Of a DNA stretch of 64,000 bases, positions 44,612-52,551 are shown in pieces (position 1 is the first letter of the stretch; each line of letters starts with the position of its first letter). The stretch covers positions 372,001-436,000 of the forward strand of contig NZ_VNFK01000001.1 in NCBI RefSeq assembly GCF_007786235.1, read 5' to 3'. This DNA is from Paenarthrobacter nitroguajacolicus. GTDB taxonomy: Bacteria > Actinomycetota > Actinomycetes > Actinomycetales > Micrococcaceae. The translations under genes were made by a program, and so were the position numbers. The notes beneath the pieces were generated by a model. That model was not told the origin of the DNA and did not search any database. It saw only the letters and a program-made list of their open reading frames with translations.

Positions 44612-45112
44612 TCAGGCAGCGGATTCCGGCAACAGGAACGGGTCCCAGTCCGGCGCAGGTTTCTCGAGTTCTTTGATCTGCCACATGGTTCCCTGGGGCA
44701 CGCCTGGCTTGAAACGGAGCTTCCATCCCATTTCAGCCAACGTATGGTCGCTCTTGGCGTTGTTGCATTTCAAGCACGCCGCAACCAGGTTTTCCCAGGA
44801 ATCCGCGCCGCCCCTGGATTTGGGGTGGACGTGGTCTATGGTGTGGGCTGTTTTCCCGCAATAGGCGCAGCGGTGACCGTCGCGGCGAAGGACCCCGCGG
44901 CGACTCACGGCGGTAATCCTGTTGTACCTGGGGCGGATGTAGCGGTTAAGGAGGATCACGGAGGGGCGTCCAAGAATCTCCTGTGGCCCGACGACAGGCT
45001 CGTCGCCTTCGGCCACTACGCTTGCTTTCCCAGTCAGCACAAGGACCAGCGCCCGGCGGAATGTTATTACCGCCAGCGGTTCATATCCAGCATTCAGAAC
45101 GAGTGTGCGCAT
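44612..45112 (-). CDS. HNH endonuclease family protein
   Basis: A 166-residue HNH nuclease. A zinc ribbon C82-x2-C85 and C113-x2-C116 encloses the catalytic 'TIDHVHPKSRGGADSWENL' (D93, H94, N107 region). The N-terminal half ('LVLNAGYEPLAVITFRRALVLVLTGKASVV') is the leader found in many actinobacterial and cyanobacterial single-gene HNH proteins of unknown role. It is not flanked by methylase or phage genes. ATG 45112 has AAGAGG six to seven bases upstream. A housekeeping DNA-repair role is possible. Confidence 0.92.
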   Translation of the reverse strand: MRTLVLNAGYEPLAVITFRRALVLVLTGKASVVAEGDEPVVGPQEILGRPSVILLNRYIRPRYNRITAVSRRGVLRRDGHRCAYCGKTAHTIDHVHPKSRGGADSWENLVAACLKCNNAKSDHTLAEMGWKLRFKPGVPQGTMWQIKELEKPAPDWDPFLLPESAA

Positions 45113-45460
45113 GCACGTACCTCTTCACGGCCGCACCCGTCAGGGGCACGAGGGCCGGCTGCCCTCTGCTTGTACGGGCTGTGGATCGACACCATAAGGG
45201 TAAGCACTTATATGCCGTATCAACGAATTTTTCTGTCGTTTCGCGTGCGGTGTCGGCAAAAATTCATGCGTGGTTAAGGGATGTGCGGCATCGCCGGGCT
45301 GCGAAAGCGGGCCTCCACCACCCACTTTGACCGGCGACCGAAGAGGACACACCAAGGATGACGGCGTGTCGGGTGACCCGCAGGCTGAGAGTTGTTGCGG
45401 ACGGTACGGGCCGCCCGACGCATCAATGCTGGTCGCTGGATCGGGCTGCTCTTAAAAGCA
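45113..45460. other. Intergenic region, no gene seen
   Basis: About 350 bp between the HNH gene and the terminator at 45461. An AT-rich stretch at 45200-45250 probably holds the leftward HNH promoter (TATAAG-like). The small open frames here have no ribosome-binding site and no protein-like composition. Confidence 0.5.
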
Positions 45461-45494
45461 GAACACCCCGCCGGCCTCAGCCTGCGGGGTGTTC
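45461..45494 (-). terminator. Terminator after the first NlpC/P60 gene
   Basis: A perfect 11-bp stem GAACACCCCGC/GCGGGGTGTTC; leftward it is followed by TGCTTTTAAG. It lies 15 bp after the stop at 45510. Confidence 0.85.
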
Positions 45495-45509
45495 TTGGAG
45501 GTGCTTGGA

Positions 45510-46283
45510 TCAGCCGTTGACGCGGATGAAAACCGGTCCGGAGCCAACGTTGGCGCTGAACAGTGCCGTAGTGGATCCGTTCCATCCACCGTGGACTGCC
45601 ATGCCGTTACCGACGTATACAGCGATGTGGGCCTGTCCGGCCAAGCCGCCATTGGCGTAGTAGGCGAGGTCGCCCGGCTGGGCTTCTGCTGCACTGACGG
45701 TGCGGCCCAGGGAGAGGTAACCGGCCGGCCAGTCGTGGAAGTTGATGCCGACGGCTGCCAGGGAGTTGGTCACCAGCATGGTGCAGTCCTGGGTCACGCC
45801 GAGCTGTGCGTAGGCAGCAGCGGCAATAGCCGCACCGAGCCCGCTCGAGGCTGCAGGAGCCTTGGCGGCCGGGGCTGCGGTGTTGACCGCGAGGGTAGCG
45901 TTGCCGGCTGTTGCCGTGCTTTCCGCAGCCTTCTTGGTCTCAGCCTTGGCGGGGGCCTTCTTCTCGACCGGAGCCGGAGCTTCCACCGTGGTGACCACGG
46001 GGCGCTCGTAGGAGATGGCGACCGTGGAATCCGCAGCGATGGTGGCCTGAACCACTGACTGGACGTCAAGGGTGGACGTCGACGTGGATTCGCGATCGAC
46101 ATTGGTGTCGGCAGCGTTGGCTGCCACACCGCTGGTCAGGACCAGGCCTGATGCTGCGGCAATAACTGCTGCCTGGCGGCCAACGCCACCGGCGTTGTCG
46201 CTGACGGCCTTGGCGATAACGGCAAGCGAGCTGGTCTTGGGGGCCTCAGCGCGATGCCGTGCAACCTTGTTTGCACTGGTCAT
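45510..46283 (-). CDS. Secreted NlpC/P60-type cell-wall peptidase (1)
   Basis: A 257-residue secreted peptidoglycan endopeptidase. An Arg/Lys-rich N-terminus and hydrophobic 'VIAAASGLVLTSGVAANAA' make the signal peptide (cut near 48). An Ala/Lys-rich linker leads to the NlpC/P60 fold from about 145: C167 in 'TQDCTML' and H219 in 'AHIAVYVGNG'. The usual DCSG is changed to DCTM, an atypical active site. ATG 46283 fits a family start like its paralogue; ribosome-binding site is weak. It lies 99 nt after the second NlpC/P60 gene and may share its riboswitch-controlled transcript. Confidence 0.85.
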   Translation of the reverse strand: MTSANKVARHRAEAPKTSSLAVIAKAVSDNAGGVGRQAAVIAAASGLVLTSGVAANAADTNVDRESTSTSTLDVQSVVQATIAADSTVAISYERPVVTTVEAPAPVEKKAPAKAETKKAAESTATAGNATLAVNTAAPAAKAPAASSGLGAAIAAAAYAQLGVTQDCTMLVTNSLAAVGINFHDWPAGYLSLGRTVSAAEAQPGDLAYYANGGLAGQAHIAVYVGNGMAVHGGWNGSTTALFSANVGSGPVFIRVNG

Positions 46284-46382
46284 GATTTTCTCTTTTCGTA
46301 TCCGCGGGCAGTTGGGGTACACGCGGGTAGTGGGCAGGCCAGCACTTGGGGGCATGCTGGCTTACCCCGAACCGGATGATTT

Positions 46383-47129
46383 CTAGCGGAGGGTGAAGAA
46401 GGAGGACGTACCTGTGGAAGCCGCTGAGTGCAGCAGCGTGCCCTGGCCCGGGTTCAAGGCGCTGATCATCATGCCGTTGCCGACGTAGATGCCCACGTGG
46501 GCTCCGCCGTTCTGCATGACGAGGTCGCCGGGAGCAGGGGTGCTGGTGGGCTTCATGGCCGTCCAGGCGTTGACGCGGGGGATGCTGATGCCGGCCTGCG
46601 CGTAAACCCACTGGGTGAAGCCTGAGCAATCCCAGCCGTTGGGAGTGGTGCCGCCCCAAACATAGGGGTGGCCAATGCCGGTGTAGGCAATCGCGGCGAG
46701 ACCGGAAGCGGCGGCGCTGGAAGCAGCGTCCTTGGCTTCGGAGGACTTCGCGGTGACGGCACCCGCGGTTTCCTGTGTGCTGTTTGCCGCCGTGCGCTGG
46801 GTGGTCTGCGAAGCACGCTGGACTACCTTGGGGGCTTCCTTGGTGACCACAACGGGGCTCTCAAAGGAAACGGTGGCGGTGGGCTCTGCGGTGACGACTG
46901 CCGTGGCGACCAGCTGCTGGGTGCTGGAGGCTTCCGACTTGGTGACGTCGGTGTCCGCTGCCTGTGCCGGCAGGCCGACGCTAAGGACGAGGCCCGAGGC
47001 TGCTGCCAATACGGCGGCCTGGCGACCAACAGTTCCGGCGTTGGATGAAACAGCCTTGGAAAGGTTGTTCAAAGGGTTCGTTCGAACCGATTCGGCGCGG
47101 TGGCGCGCAGGGGTAGTGCGTGATGACAC
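46383..47129 (-). CDS. Secreted NlpC/P60 cell-wall peptidase (2)
   Basis: A 248-residue secreted endopeptidase that would cut peptidoglycan stem peptides. The signal segment 'VLAAASGLVLSVGLPAQAA' resembles that of its neighbour. The catalytic domain has C168 in 'WDCSGFTQW' and H211 in 'GAHVGIYVGNG'. I chose GTG 47129 with GGGAGAGG eight bases upstream; the open frame further upstream runs into the c-di-AMP riboswitch and is not translated. The riboswitch at 47143-47312 should control it. Confidence 0.9.
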   Translation of the reverse strand: MSSRTTPARHRAESVRTNPLNNLSKAVSSNAGTVGRQAAVLAAASGLVLSVGLPAQAADTDVTKSEASSTQQLVATAVVTAEPTATVSFESPVVVTKEAPKVVQRASQTTQRTAANSTQETAGAVTAKSSEAKDAASSAAASGLAAIAYTGIGHPYVWGGTTPNGWDCSGFTQWVYAQAGISIPRVNAWTAMKPTSTPAPGDLVMQNGGAHVGIYVGNGMMISALNPGQGTLLHSAASTGTSSFFTLR

Positions 47130-47142
47130 GAAGGTAGCCTCT

Positions 47143-47312
47143 CCCAATGCCTGCGAGGTGAGCTGTCGGATTCGGATGGGAGTCATCCGGCCGCGCCGCT
47201 TCAAGGAAGCTTTTGCGACTTAACCCCAAGGCCTTCTCTCGAAGACCAGAAGTGGTTCCCCCGCCCCTGCCAGACGATTTATGCGAACGGACCTCGAGTG
47301 GTGGCAGAGCTA
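47143..47312 (-). promoter_or_regulatory. ydaO-type c-di-AMP riboswitch upstream of the NlpC/P60 gene
   Basis: Read leftward, the RNA has GCTCTGCCA...TGGCAGGGG, then GCGGGGGAACCAC, a TTGGGGTTAAGTC box and the family hallmark ATCCGAATCCGACAGCTC followed by ACCTCGCAGGC, ending about 14 nt before the GTG start. These are the conserved blocks of the ydaO/yuaA class, which senses cyclic di-AMP and in actinobacteria sits before cell-wall hydrolases. High c-di-AMP normally turns such genes off. Ends are approximate. Confidence 0.9.
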
Positions 47313-47385
47313 GGCAATCCACTCAAGTGCACCGGCCCCCTAAAAAGCCGATGCGCTTTGTACGGTACAACAGTTGAACGTGAAT

Positions 47386-47414
47386 GTCACATTCAGGTCA
47401 CGGGGCGTGTCACG
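47386..47414. promoter_or_regulatory. GTCAC repeats, candidate MtrA site
   Basis: GTCAC occurs at 47386, 47397 and 47409, that is GTCACA-N5-GTCACG then a third copy 12 bp on. This fits the direct-repeat sites reported for MtrA as I recall them, and MtrA is known to control cell-wall hydrolase genes. It overlaps a TGAATGT-C-ACATTCA palindrome at 47381-47395 and lies upstream of the riboswitch. Confidence 0.45.
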
Positions 47415-47440
47415 AATGCGAGAGACAACCATCAACTAGC

Positions 47441-48271
47441 TCAGAGCCAGCCCATGGGGTCGACAACTTCGCCGTTGACCTGAACCTCGAAGTGGAGGTG
47501 GCATCCGGTGGAAGCGCCTGTGGTGCCGCTCAGGGCTACGGTGTCGCCACGGTTGACCGTCTGGCCCACCTTGACGGTGAAGGACGACAGGTGGTTGTAC
47601 GTGGTCTCAAGGCCGTTGCCGTGGTCCACTACCACGCGGTTGCCTCCGCCGTACTCGTGCCAACCTGCGAAAGTGACCTTGCCGGTGGCCGCAGCATGGA
47701 CGGCTGTGCCGCACTGGGCTACGAAGTCCTGGCCGCGGTGGAAGTCACCGGAACCGCCCGTGAGGGGGCTGATGCGGTAACCAAAGGGTGATGCCGTGGT
47801 GAGCGTATCCAAGGGGCTGGCCATGGTGCCAACGGACGAGGCGCGCTGGATGCTTCCGGCGGACTGGGCGCTGAGGAGCTGCTTCAGCTTTCCGTCGGGA
47901 TCCGCGGCAGTGGCAACGGCGGCGCGGCTGAAGTCGATTTTGGCGGATGCGGCTGCGGAAACCTCGGGCTGGCTCCCGCCGGTGACGGCGAGGGCGGCCT
48001 CAGTCTGGCCGGACTCCGAGGTGGCCATGACCGGGCTGGTGGCCGGCAGACCGACAGTCAGGGCAAGTCCGGTGGCGGCAAGCGCTACACCGGCTTTCTG
48101 CCCGACGCCACTGGCTGCGGCAAAATCGGCTACCTGGCGCAACGGGCTCTTACGGCGGCGGACCTGACGCTCAGTGTCGCGGGGCCGGATCTCCATAGTG
48201 GCGCGGGCTGGCCGCAGCTCAACAGCGGGGCCGGACGCGCGGCGGCGGCCCCTGACGTTCTGCGATGTCAA
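47441..48271 (-). CDS. Secreted M23-family metallopeptidase
   Basis: A 276-residue peptidoglycan endopeptidase of the LytM type. The N-terminus is long and basic (about 50 residues) before the hydrophobic signal segment 'VALAATGLALTVGLPA'. The catalytic domain spans about 160-276, with Zn ligands H178 and D182 in 'HRGQDF' and H260 in 'CHLHFEV', plus H258. The TTG start 48271 has AGAGAGG eight bases upstream and lies 17 nt after the riboswitch. Together with the two NlpC/P60 genes it forms a cell-wall remodelling cluster. Confidence 0.92.
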   Translation of the reverse strand: MTSQNVRGRRRASGPAVELRPARATMEIRPRDTERQVRRRKSPLRQVADFAAASGVGQKAGVALAATGLALTVGLPATSPVMATSESGQTEAALAVTGGSQPEVSAAASAKIDFSRAAVATAADPDGKLKQLLSAQSAGSIQRASSVGTMASPLDTLTTASPFGYRISPLTGGSGDFHRGQDFVAQCGTAVHAAATGKVTFAGWHEYGGGNRVVVDHGNGLETTYNHLSSFTVKVGQTVNRGDTVALSGTTGASTGCHLHFEVQVNGEVVDPMGWL

Positions 48272-48287
48272 ACTCTGTTCCTCTCTA

Positions 48288-48505
48288 AAAAGCCTGCGAA
48301 GTTAGCTGTCGGATTCGGGTCAGAGAGTTTCAAGACCCGGCCCGCACGAGGCGCTCACGGCACACAGGTATCCCAGGAGGGACTTGCGTAAGTGGGCACT
48401 TCTGCTGCGGACTTCACCCCAAGGCTGCTTCTTTAGACAGCCGCTTGTGGTTCCCCCGCCTCTGCCAGTGGTGGGTGACACACCTGATCCGCTGGCAGAG
48501 CTCGG
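48288..48505 (-). promoter_or_regulatory. ydaO-type c-di-AMP riboswitch upstream of the M23 peptidase gene
   Basis: Leftward RNA with CTCTGCCAG...CTGGCAGAG, GCGGGGGAACCAC, TTGGGGTGAAGTC and the hallmark GACCCGAATCCGACAGC followed by TAACTTCGCAGGC, then the TTG start after about 17 nt. All conserved blocks of the class are present and match the second element at 47143. Ends are approximate. Confidence 0.92.
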
Positions 48506-48546
48506 CTCCGGATCAGGTAACGCTTTGGTATCAGCGCTAGTAGATA

Positions 48547-48552
48547 ACTATA
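48547..48552 (-). promoter_or_regulatory. Candidate -10 element for the riboswitch-M23 transcript
   Basis: TATAGT on the leftward strand in an AT-rich island (48536-48600), about 42 bp before the riboswitch. No convincing -35 is seen at 17-18 bp, so this is tentative. Confidence 0.35.
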
Positions 48553-48692
48553 GGGGATTAAACGCCGTAGTAATAAATTCGTTATCAACAGAAACGCGCG
48601 TGTTCCGGGAGGCCCTTATCATCAATAGCGGAAAACCGCAGGTCACACGCCCGCGAAACGTGCGAAAGTGAGGTTTGACACCTGGAACCGAT

Positions 48693-48732
48693 AGCGATCA
48701 GCTGAGGGAGACAGCGATCAGCTGAGGGAGAC
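48693..48732. repeat. 20-bp tandem duplication covering the ideR stop
   Basis: Two identical 20-bp units (48693-48712 and 48713-48732). The right-hand unit encodes the last VSLS residues and stop of IdeR; the left-hand unit repeats the same codons and stop just after the gene. Confidence 0.92.
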
Positions 48733-49413
48733 AAAGACGTGCGCGGCAACTTCGGGAGGCAGCTCCAAGGCGCCCTCAATCCCGGGCACGCGGACGGAGA
48801 TGTACTCGCCCACACGCTCCAAGGACACCGAGGCCCCCGGACGGATTCCGCCCTCGTCCAGCTGGGTGAGCAGTTCGGGCTCCACCTGGATGGGCTCAGC
48901 AAGGCGGCTGACCACGACGCGGGAATCGGAAGCGTACCCGTCCATGGCCTGCAGGAGGTTGACGTCAAGCCGCGGGAGGGGTTGGCCGGCCAGGCCGCCA
49001 AGTGCTTCCAGTCCTGGAATCGGGTTGCCGTAGGGAGACTCGGTGGGGTGCTCCAGGAGCTCGTACAACCGACGCTCAACGCGCTCACTCATGACATGTT
49101 CCCAGCGGCACGCTTCGTCGTGCACGTAGGCCCAGTCAAGACCGATCACGTCCGCCAGGAGGCGCTCGGCAAGGCGGTGCTTGCGCATGACCTCGGTGGC
49201 GCGCTTCCGCCCGACCTCGGTCAACTCCAGGTGCCGGTCGTTGGAAACGATCACCAGGCCATCGCGCTCCATGCGTCCGATGGTTTGGGAGACTGTGGGC
49301 CCGGAGTGCCGCAGTCGCTCCGCGATGCGGGCCCTGAGAGCCACAATGTTCTCTTCTTCAAGCTCCAAAATGGTCCGAAGATACATCTCAGTGGTATCGA
49401 TCAGATCCGTCAT
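48718..49413 (-). CDS. ideR: Iron-dependent regulator IdeR/DtxR
   Basis: A 231-residue Fe(II)-activated repressor controlling iron uptake, storage and oxidative-stress genes. An N-terminal winged helix (about 1-65, 'RHSGPTVSQTIGRMERDGL') is followed by the dimer/metal domain. M10, H79, E83, H98, C102, E105 and H106 all fall at the DtxR positions, so both metal sites are intact. A C-terminal SH3-like domain ends in VSLS. This favours IdeR over the shorter MntR-type proteins. The promoter is shared with serC in opposite direction. Its last codons lie in a tandem duplication. Confidence 0.94.
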   Translation of the reverse strand: MTDLIDTTEMYLRTILELEEENIVALRARIAERLRHSGPTVSQTIGRMERDGLVIVSNDRHLELTEVGRKRATEVMRKHRLAERLLADVIGLDWAYVHDEACRWEHVMSERVERRLYELLEHPTESPYGNPIPGLEALGGLAGQPLPRLDVNLLQAMDGYASDSRVVVSRLAEPIQVEPELLTQLDEGGIRPGASVSLERVGEYISVRVPGIEGALELPPEVAAHVFVSLS

Positions 49414-49532
49414 CCAGCTCAGCTCTCCTCGAACGCAGTTTCTTGCGTAATCTCCACCGTACAGCGTCCCCTGCCAGGGCGTGCGGTGTGCTCCGCCGCC
49501 CCATGGACGCCAACCCCCAGCCTAGCTTATTT

Positions 49533-49553
49533 GGAATTACTCTGGATAATTCC
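49533..49553. promoter_or_regulatory. Palindrome between ideR and serC
   Basis: GGAATTA-N7-TAATTCC, a perfect 7-bp inverted repeat in the most AT-rich part of the 293-bp divergent region (49414-49706). It may be an operator for one of the two promoters. It does not match the IdeR box I know well enough to claim autoregulation. Confidence 0.4.
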
Positions 49554-49658
49554 GGTCGCATATGGTTCCTCGGCATTCCACGTGGCGGACTATGACGACC
49601 GCAGGTTCCTGCGCCCGGGCGGCGTCAGGCAGAATTGGGGTGTCGAAGGGGCAGTTGA

Positions 49659-50837
<1,179 letters not shown>

Positions 50838-50982
50838 CCCGGGCGCGATTTCCGCGCAACGTGAGGGTCGGCGTCGTTCCGGTATTTCCCGGACGGCGCC
50901 GCCGCCGTTTAAGGGGCCGCCGTCCAAGGCGCTGCCACGTTACGGCGACGGGGCTCCGATTAACGACGGGCTCTGATTAAAC

Positions 50983-51016
50983 AGCTAAAGGTGGACATCA
51001 GTGTCCACCTTTAGCT
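50983..51016. terminator. Bidirectional terminator between serC and the DUF3027 gene
   Basis: A perfect 15-bp stem AGCTAAAGGTGGACA / TGTCCACCTTTAGCT with a TCAG loop. It serves the two convergent genes. The rest of 50838-51060 shows no gene. Confidence 0.92.
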
Positions 51017-51048
51017 CTGTTTGTTCCGGTTAGCTCTGTTTGTTCCGG
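51011..51048. repeat. 19-bp tandem repeat beginning in the terminator arm
   Basis: Two identical 19-bp units (51011-51029, 51030-51048), each starting TTAGCT, the last bases of the terminator's right arm. The duplication lies in the 3' untranslated region of the DUF3027 gene, ending 13 bp before its stop. Confidence 0.92.
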
Positions 51049-51060
51049 TGACAACAGCCC

Positions 51061-51675
51061 TTATTCAGGGTCGACGTCGTCGGATTCATCCGACGCATCG
51101 GCGTCGGGTTCGTCCGAATCGGCATCCGAGTCAGCGGGTTCGGTTGCTTCGTCTTCGGCCGCCTGCACCGACTCCTCCGTGACGTCCTCCACGGTCTCCT
51201 CCACCAGGGGCGTCTCGTCCTCGGGACGGACACGCTTGGCCCACGGAACCCACTCGGGTGCCAGGATGGAATCCTCGGAGGGCAGCAGCCCGAGCTCGCT
51301 CACAGTCACGATCTTGGAACGTGAGTTACGGGTCACCACGGCGTACCACTGCCAGCCGCCATAGCCGGCAAGCTTGGATTCGAACAGGTGCGTGACCACG
51401 CGGTCACCCTCCGACTTCGCGCCGAGGTGCGCCCCTACTTCGCCAGGGTTGGCAATGCTCTCTACTGCTTCGCGGGCAGTATCGACGGCGGCGGCAAGGA
51501 ATGCGTCCGGCTTGCCGGTGCGCCACACGGGCAAGCCGGCGCGCGACTTCGCCGCAACCGGCTTCCGCCCGGGGGCATCCCCGTTTCCAGGAGCCTTGGC
51601 AGCGTCAGGGCCGGCCACAGGGTTTGCCTGTTCGTCCCTTCCGGCCTTTGTGTCCTGTGCGGATTCCGATGTCAT
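51061..51675 (-). CDS. DUF3027 family protein
   Basis: A 204-residue actinobacterial protein. The conserved core lies at about 55-155 ('AAVDTAREAVESIANPGEVGAHLG', 'GWQWYAVVTRNSRSKIVTVSELGLLP'). The C-terminal ~50 residues are extremely acidic (Asp/Glu/Ser), and the N-terminus is Ala/Lys-rich, both probably disordered. Function is unknown. ATG 51675 lies 8 nt downstream of the cold-shock gene stop on the same strand, so the two are probably co-transcribed, a conserved pairing to my knowledge. Confidence 0.85.
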   Translation of the reverse strand: MTSESAQDTKAGRDEQANPVAGPDAAKAPGNGDAPGRKPVAAKSRAGLPVWRTGKPDAFLAAAVDTAREAVESIANPGEVGAHLGAKSEGDRVVTHLFESKLAGYGGWQWYAVVTRNSRSKIVTVSELGLLPSEDSILAPEWVPWAKRVRPEDETPLVEETVEDVTEESVQAAEDEATEPADSDADSDEPDADASDESDDVDPE

Positions 51676-51683
51676 GGCGGGTC

Positions 51684-52067
51684 CTAGGCTTCCAGCTCGT
51701 CGGCAACCTTGCGCAGCGCCATGGAGATGGCCTTGGCCTTGTTGCCGTCGGGGTACTTGCCGGATGACAAGGAACCGGAGAGGTTGTCCAGCACCGTGAC
51801 GAGGTCCTGCACCATCGGTGCGAGGTCCCTGGCGTTCATCCGCTTGGCTTTGGCGATGGACGGAGTCTTCTCCAGGACACGCAGTCCCAGAGCCTGTGCT
51901 CCACGGCGGCCGTCGGCCACACCGAACTCCACGCGGGTTCCGGCTTTGAGCTCCGTCACGCCCGCGGGCAGGGACGTCTTGGGCAGGAATACTTCCTGGC
52001 CATCTTCAGCCGCGAGGAATCCGAAGCCTTTTTCCTTGTCATACCACTTGACCTTGCCGGTAGGCAC
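51684..52067 (-). CDS. Cold-shock-domain protein with C-terminal extension
   Basis: A 127-residue nucleic-acid-binding protein. The cold-shock domain occupies residues 1-65 with RNP1-like KGFGF at 13-17 and RNP2-like VFLPK at 26-30 (the usual VFVHH is replaced). A helical C-terminal domain of about 60 residues follows ('NARDLAPMVQDLVTVLDNL'), a build common in actinobacteria. I chose GTG 52067 because AGAAGG lies eight bases upstream and the fold begins immediately; the 38-codon upstream extension is not family-like. Role: RNA chaperone, probably general. Confidence 0.9.
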   Translation of the reverse strand: MPTGKVKWYDKEKGFGFLAAEDGQEVFLPKTSLPAGVTELKAGTRVEFGVADGRRGAQALGLRVLEKTPSIAKAKRMNARDLAPMVQDLVTVLDNLSGSLSSGKYPDGNKAKAISMALRKVADELEA

Positions 52068-52282
52068 GTAATCAACCTTCTTCGTTCTTGCTTTGGGAGA
52101 CACGTCGGGCCAAACACCGCATCCGCAGGGTTCTGCGGGATCGAGGGTGGCAGCCCGGTCCGTGTTGGTCTGTTCCTTCAAGGTTATCCTGCCCAGCCCC
52201 CTAATCCCGCTTTGTCGCGTCCACGCCGTACCCGATCAGCAGCAATCCATCCCGAACGGATGCTGCTGCTAGCGTTGATGGC

Positions 52283-52498
52283 ATGACTTCCCCGGGTTAC
52301 CGTCGCCCCCTCATGATCATCGCCGCCGTCATCGCAATCGTTTCCCTGGCCGCGGTTGGCGCAGTCATGGCAGTGGCGTACAACGGCGGCGTGGCGCCGG
52401 TCTGGGTCACCTCCACCGCACTCTATGGACTTCCCGTGGCCTTCATGCTGGCCGTCATCCTGGTCCTCGACGCCGTTCGCCAGCGCCGCCGACAGTAA
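52283..52498 (+). CDS. Small two-helix membrane protein
   Basis: A 71-residue protein with two hydrophobic helices (about 10-32 and 41-63) separated by 'NGGVAPVW' and ending in RQRRRQ. Function unknown. ATG 52283 is preceded by a weak 'GCGTTGATGGC' context. It lies 53 bp before the helicase-associated gene on the same strand, so it may share its transcript. Composition and codon use fit a real gene. Confidence 0.68.
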   Translation: MTSPGYRRPLMIIAAVIAIVSLAAVGAVMAVAYNGGVAPVWVTSTALYGLPVAFMLAVILVLDAVRQRRRQ

Positions 52499-52551
52499 CC
52501 ACCGGCGCCGTCGGCGGGCACGAGCGGCCCGGGGGCGGTAACGTTGGATTG

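Noticed and set aside
45270-45455. A 61-codon rightward frame before the NlpC/P60 terminator
   Set aside because: No ribosome-binding site, low-complexity Gly/Pro/Ser composition, and it runs against the local transcription.
47130-47204. A longer N-terminus of the NlpC/P60 protein from an upstream ATG
   Set aside because: The upstream codons lie within the conserved 3' block of the c-di-AMP riboswitch; GTG 47129 has a proper ribosome-binding site.
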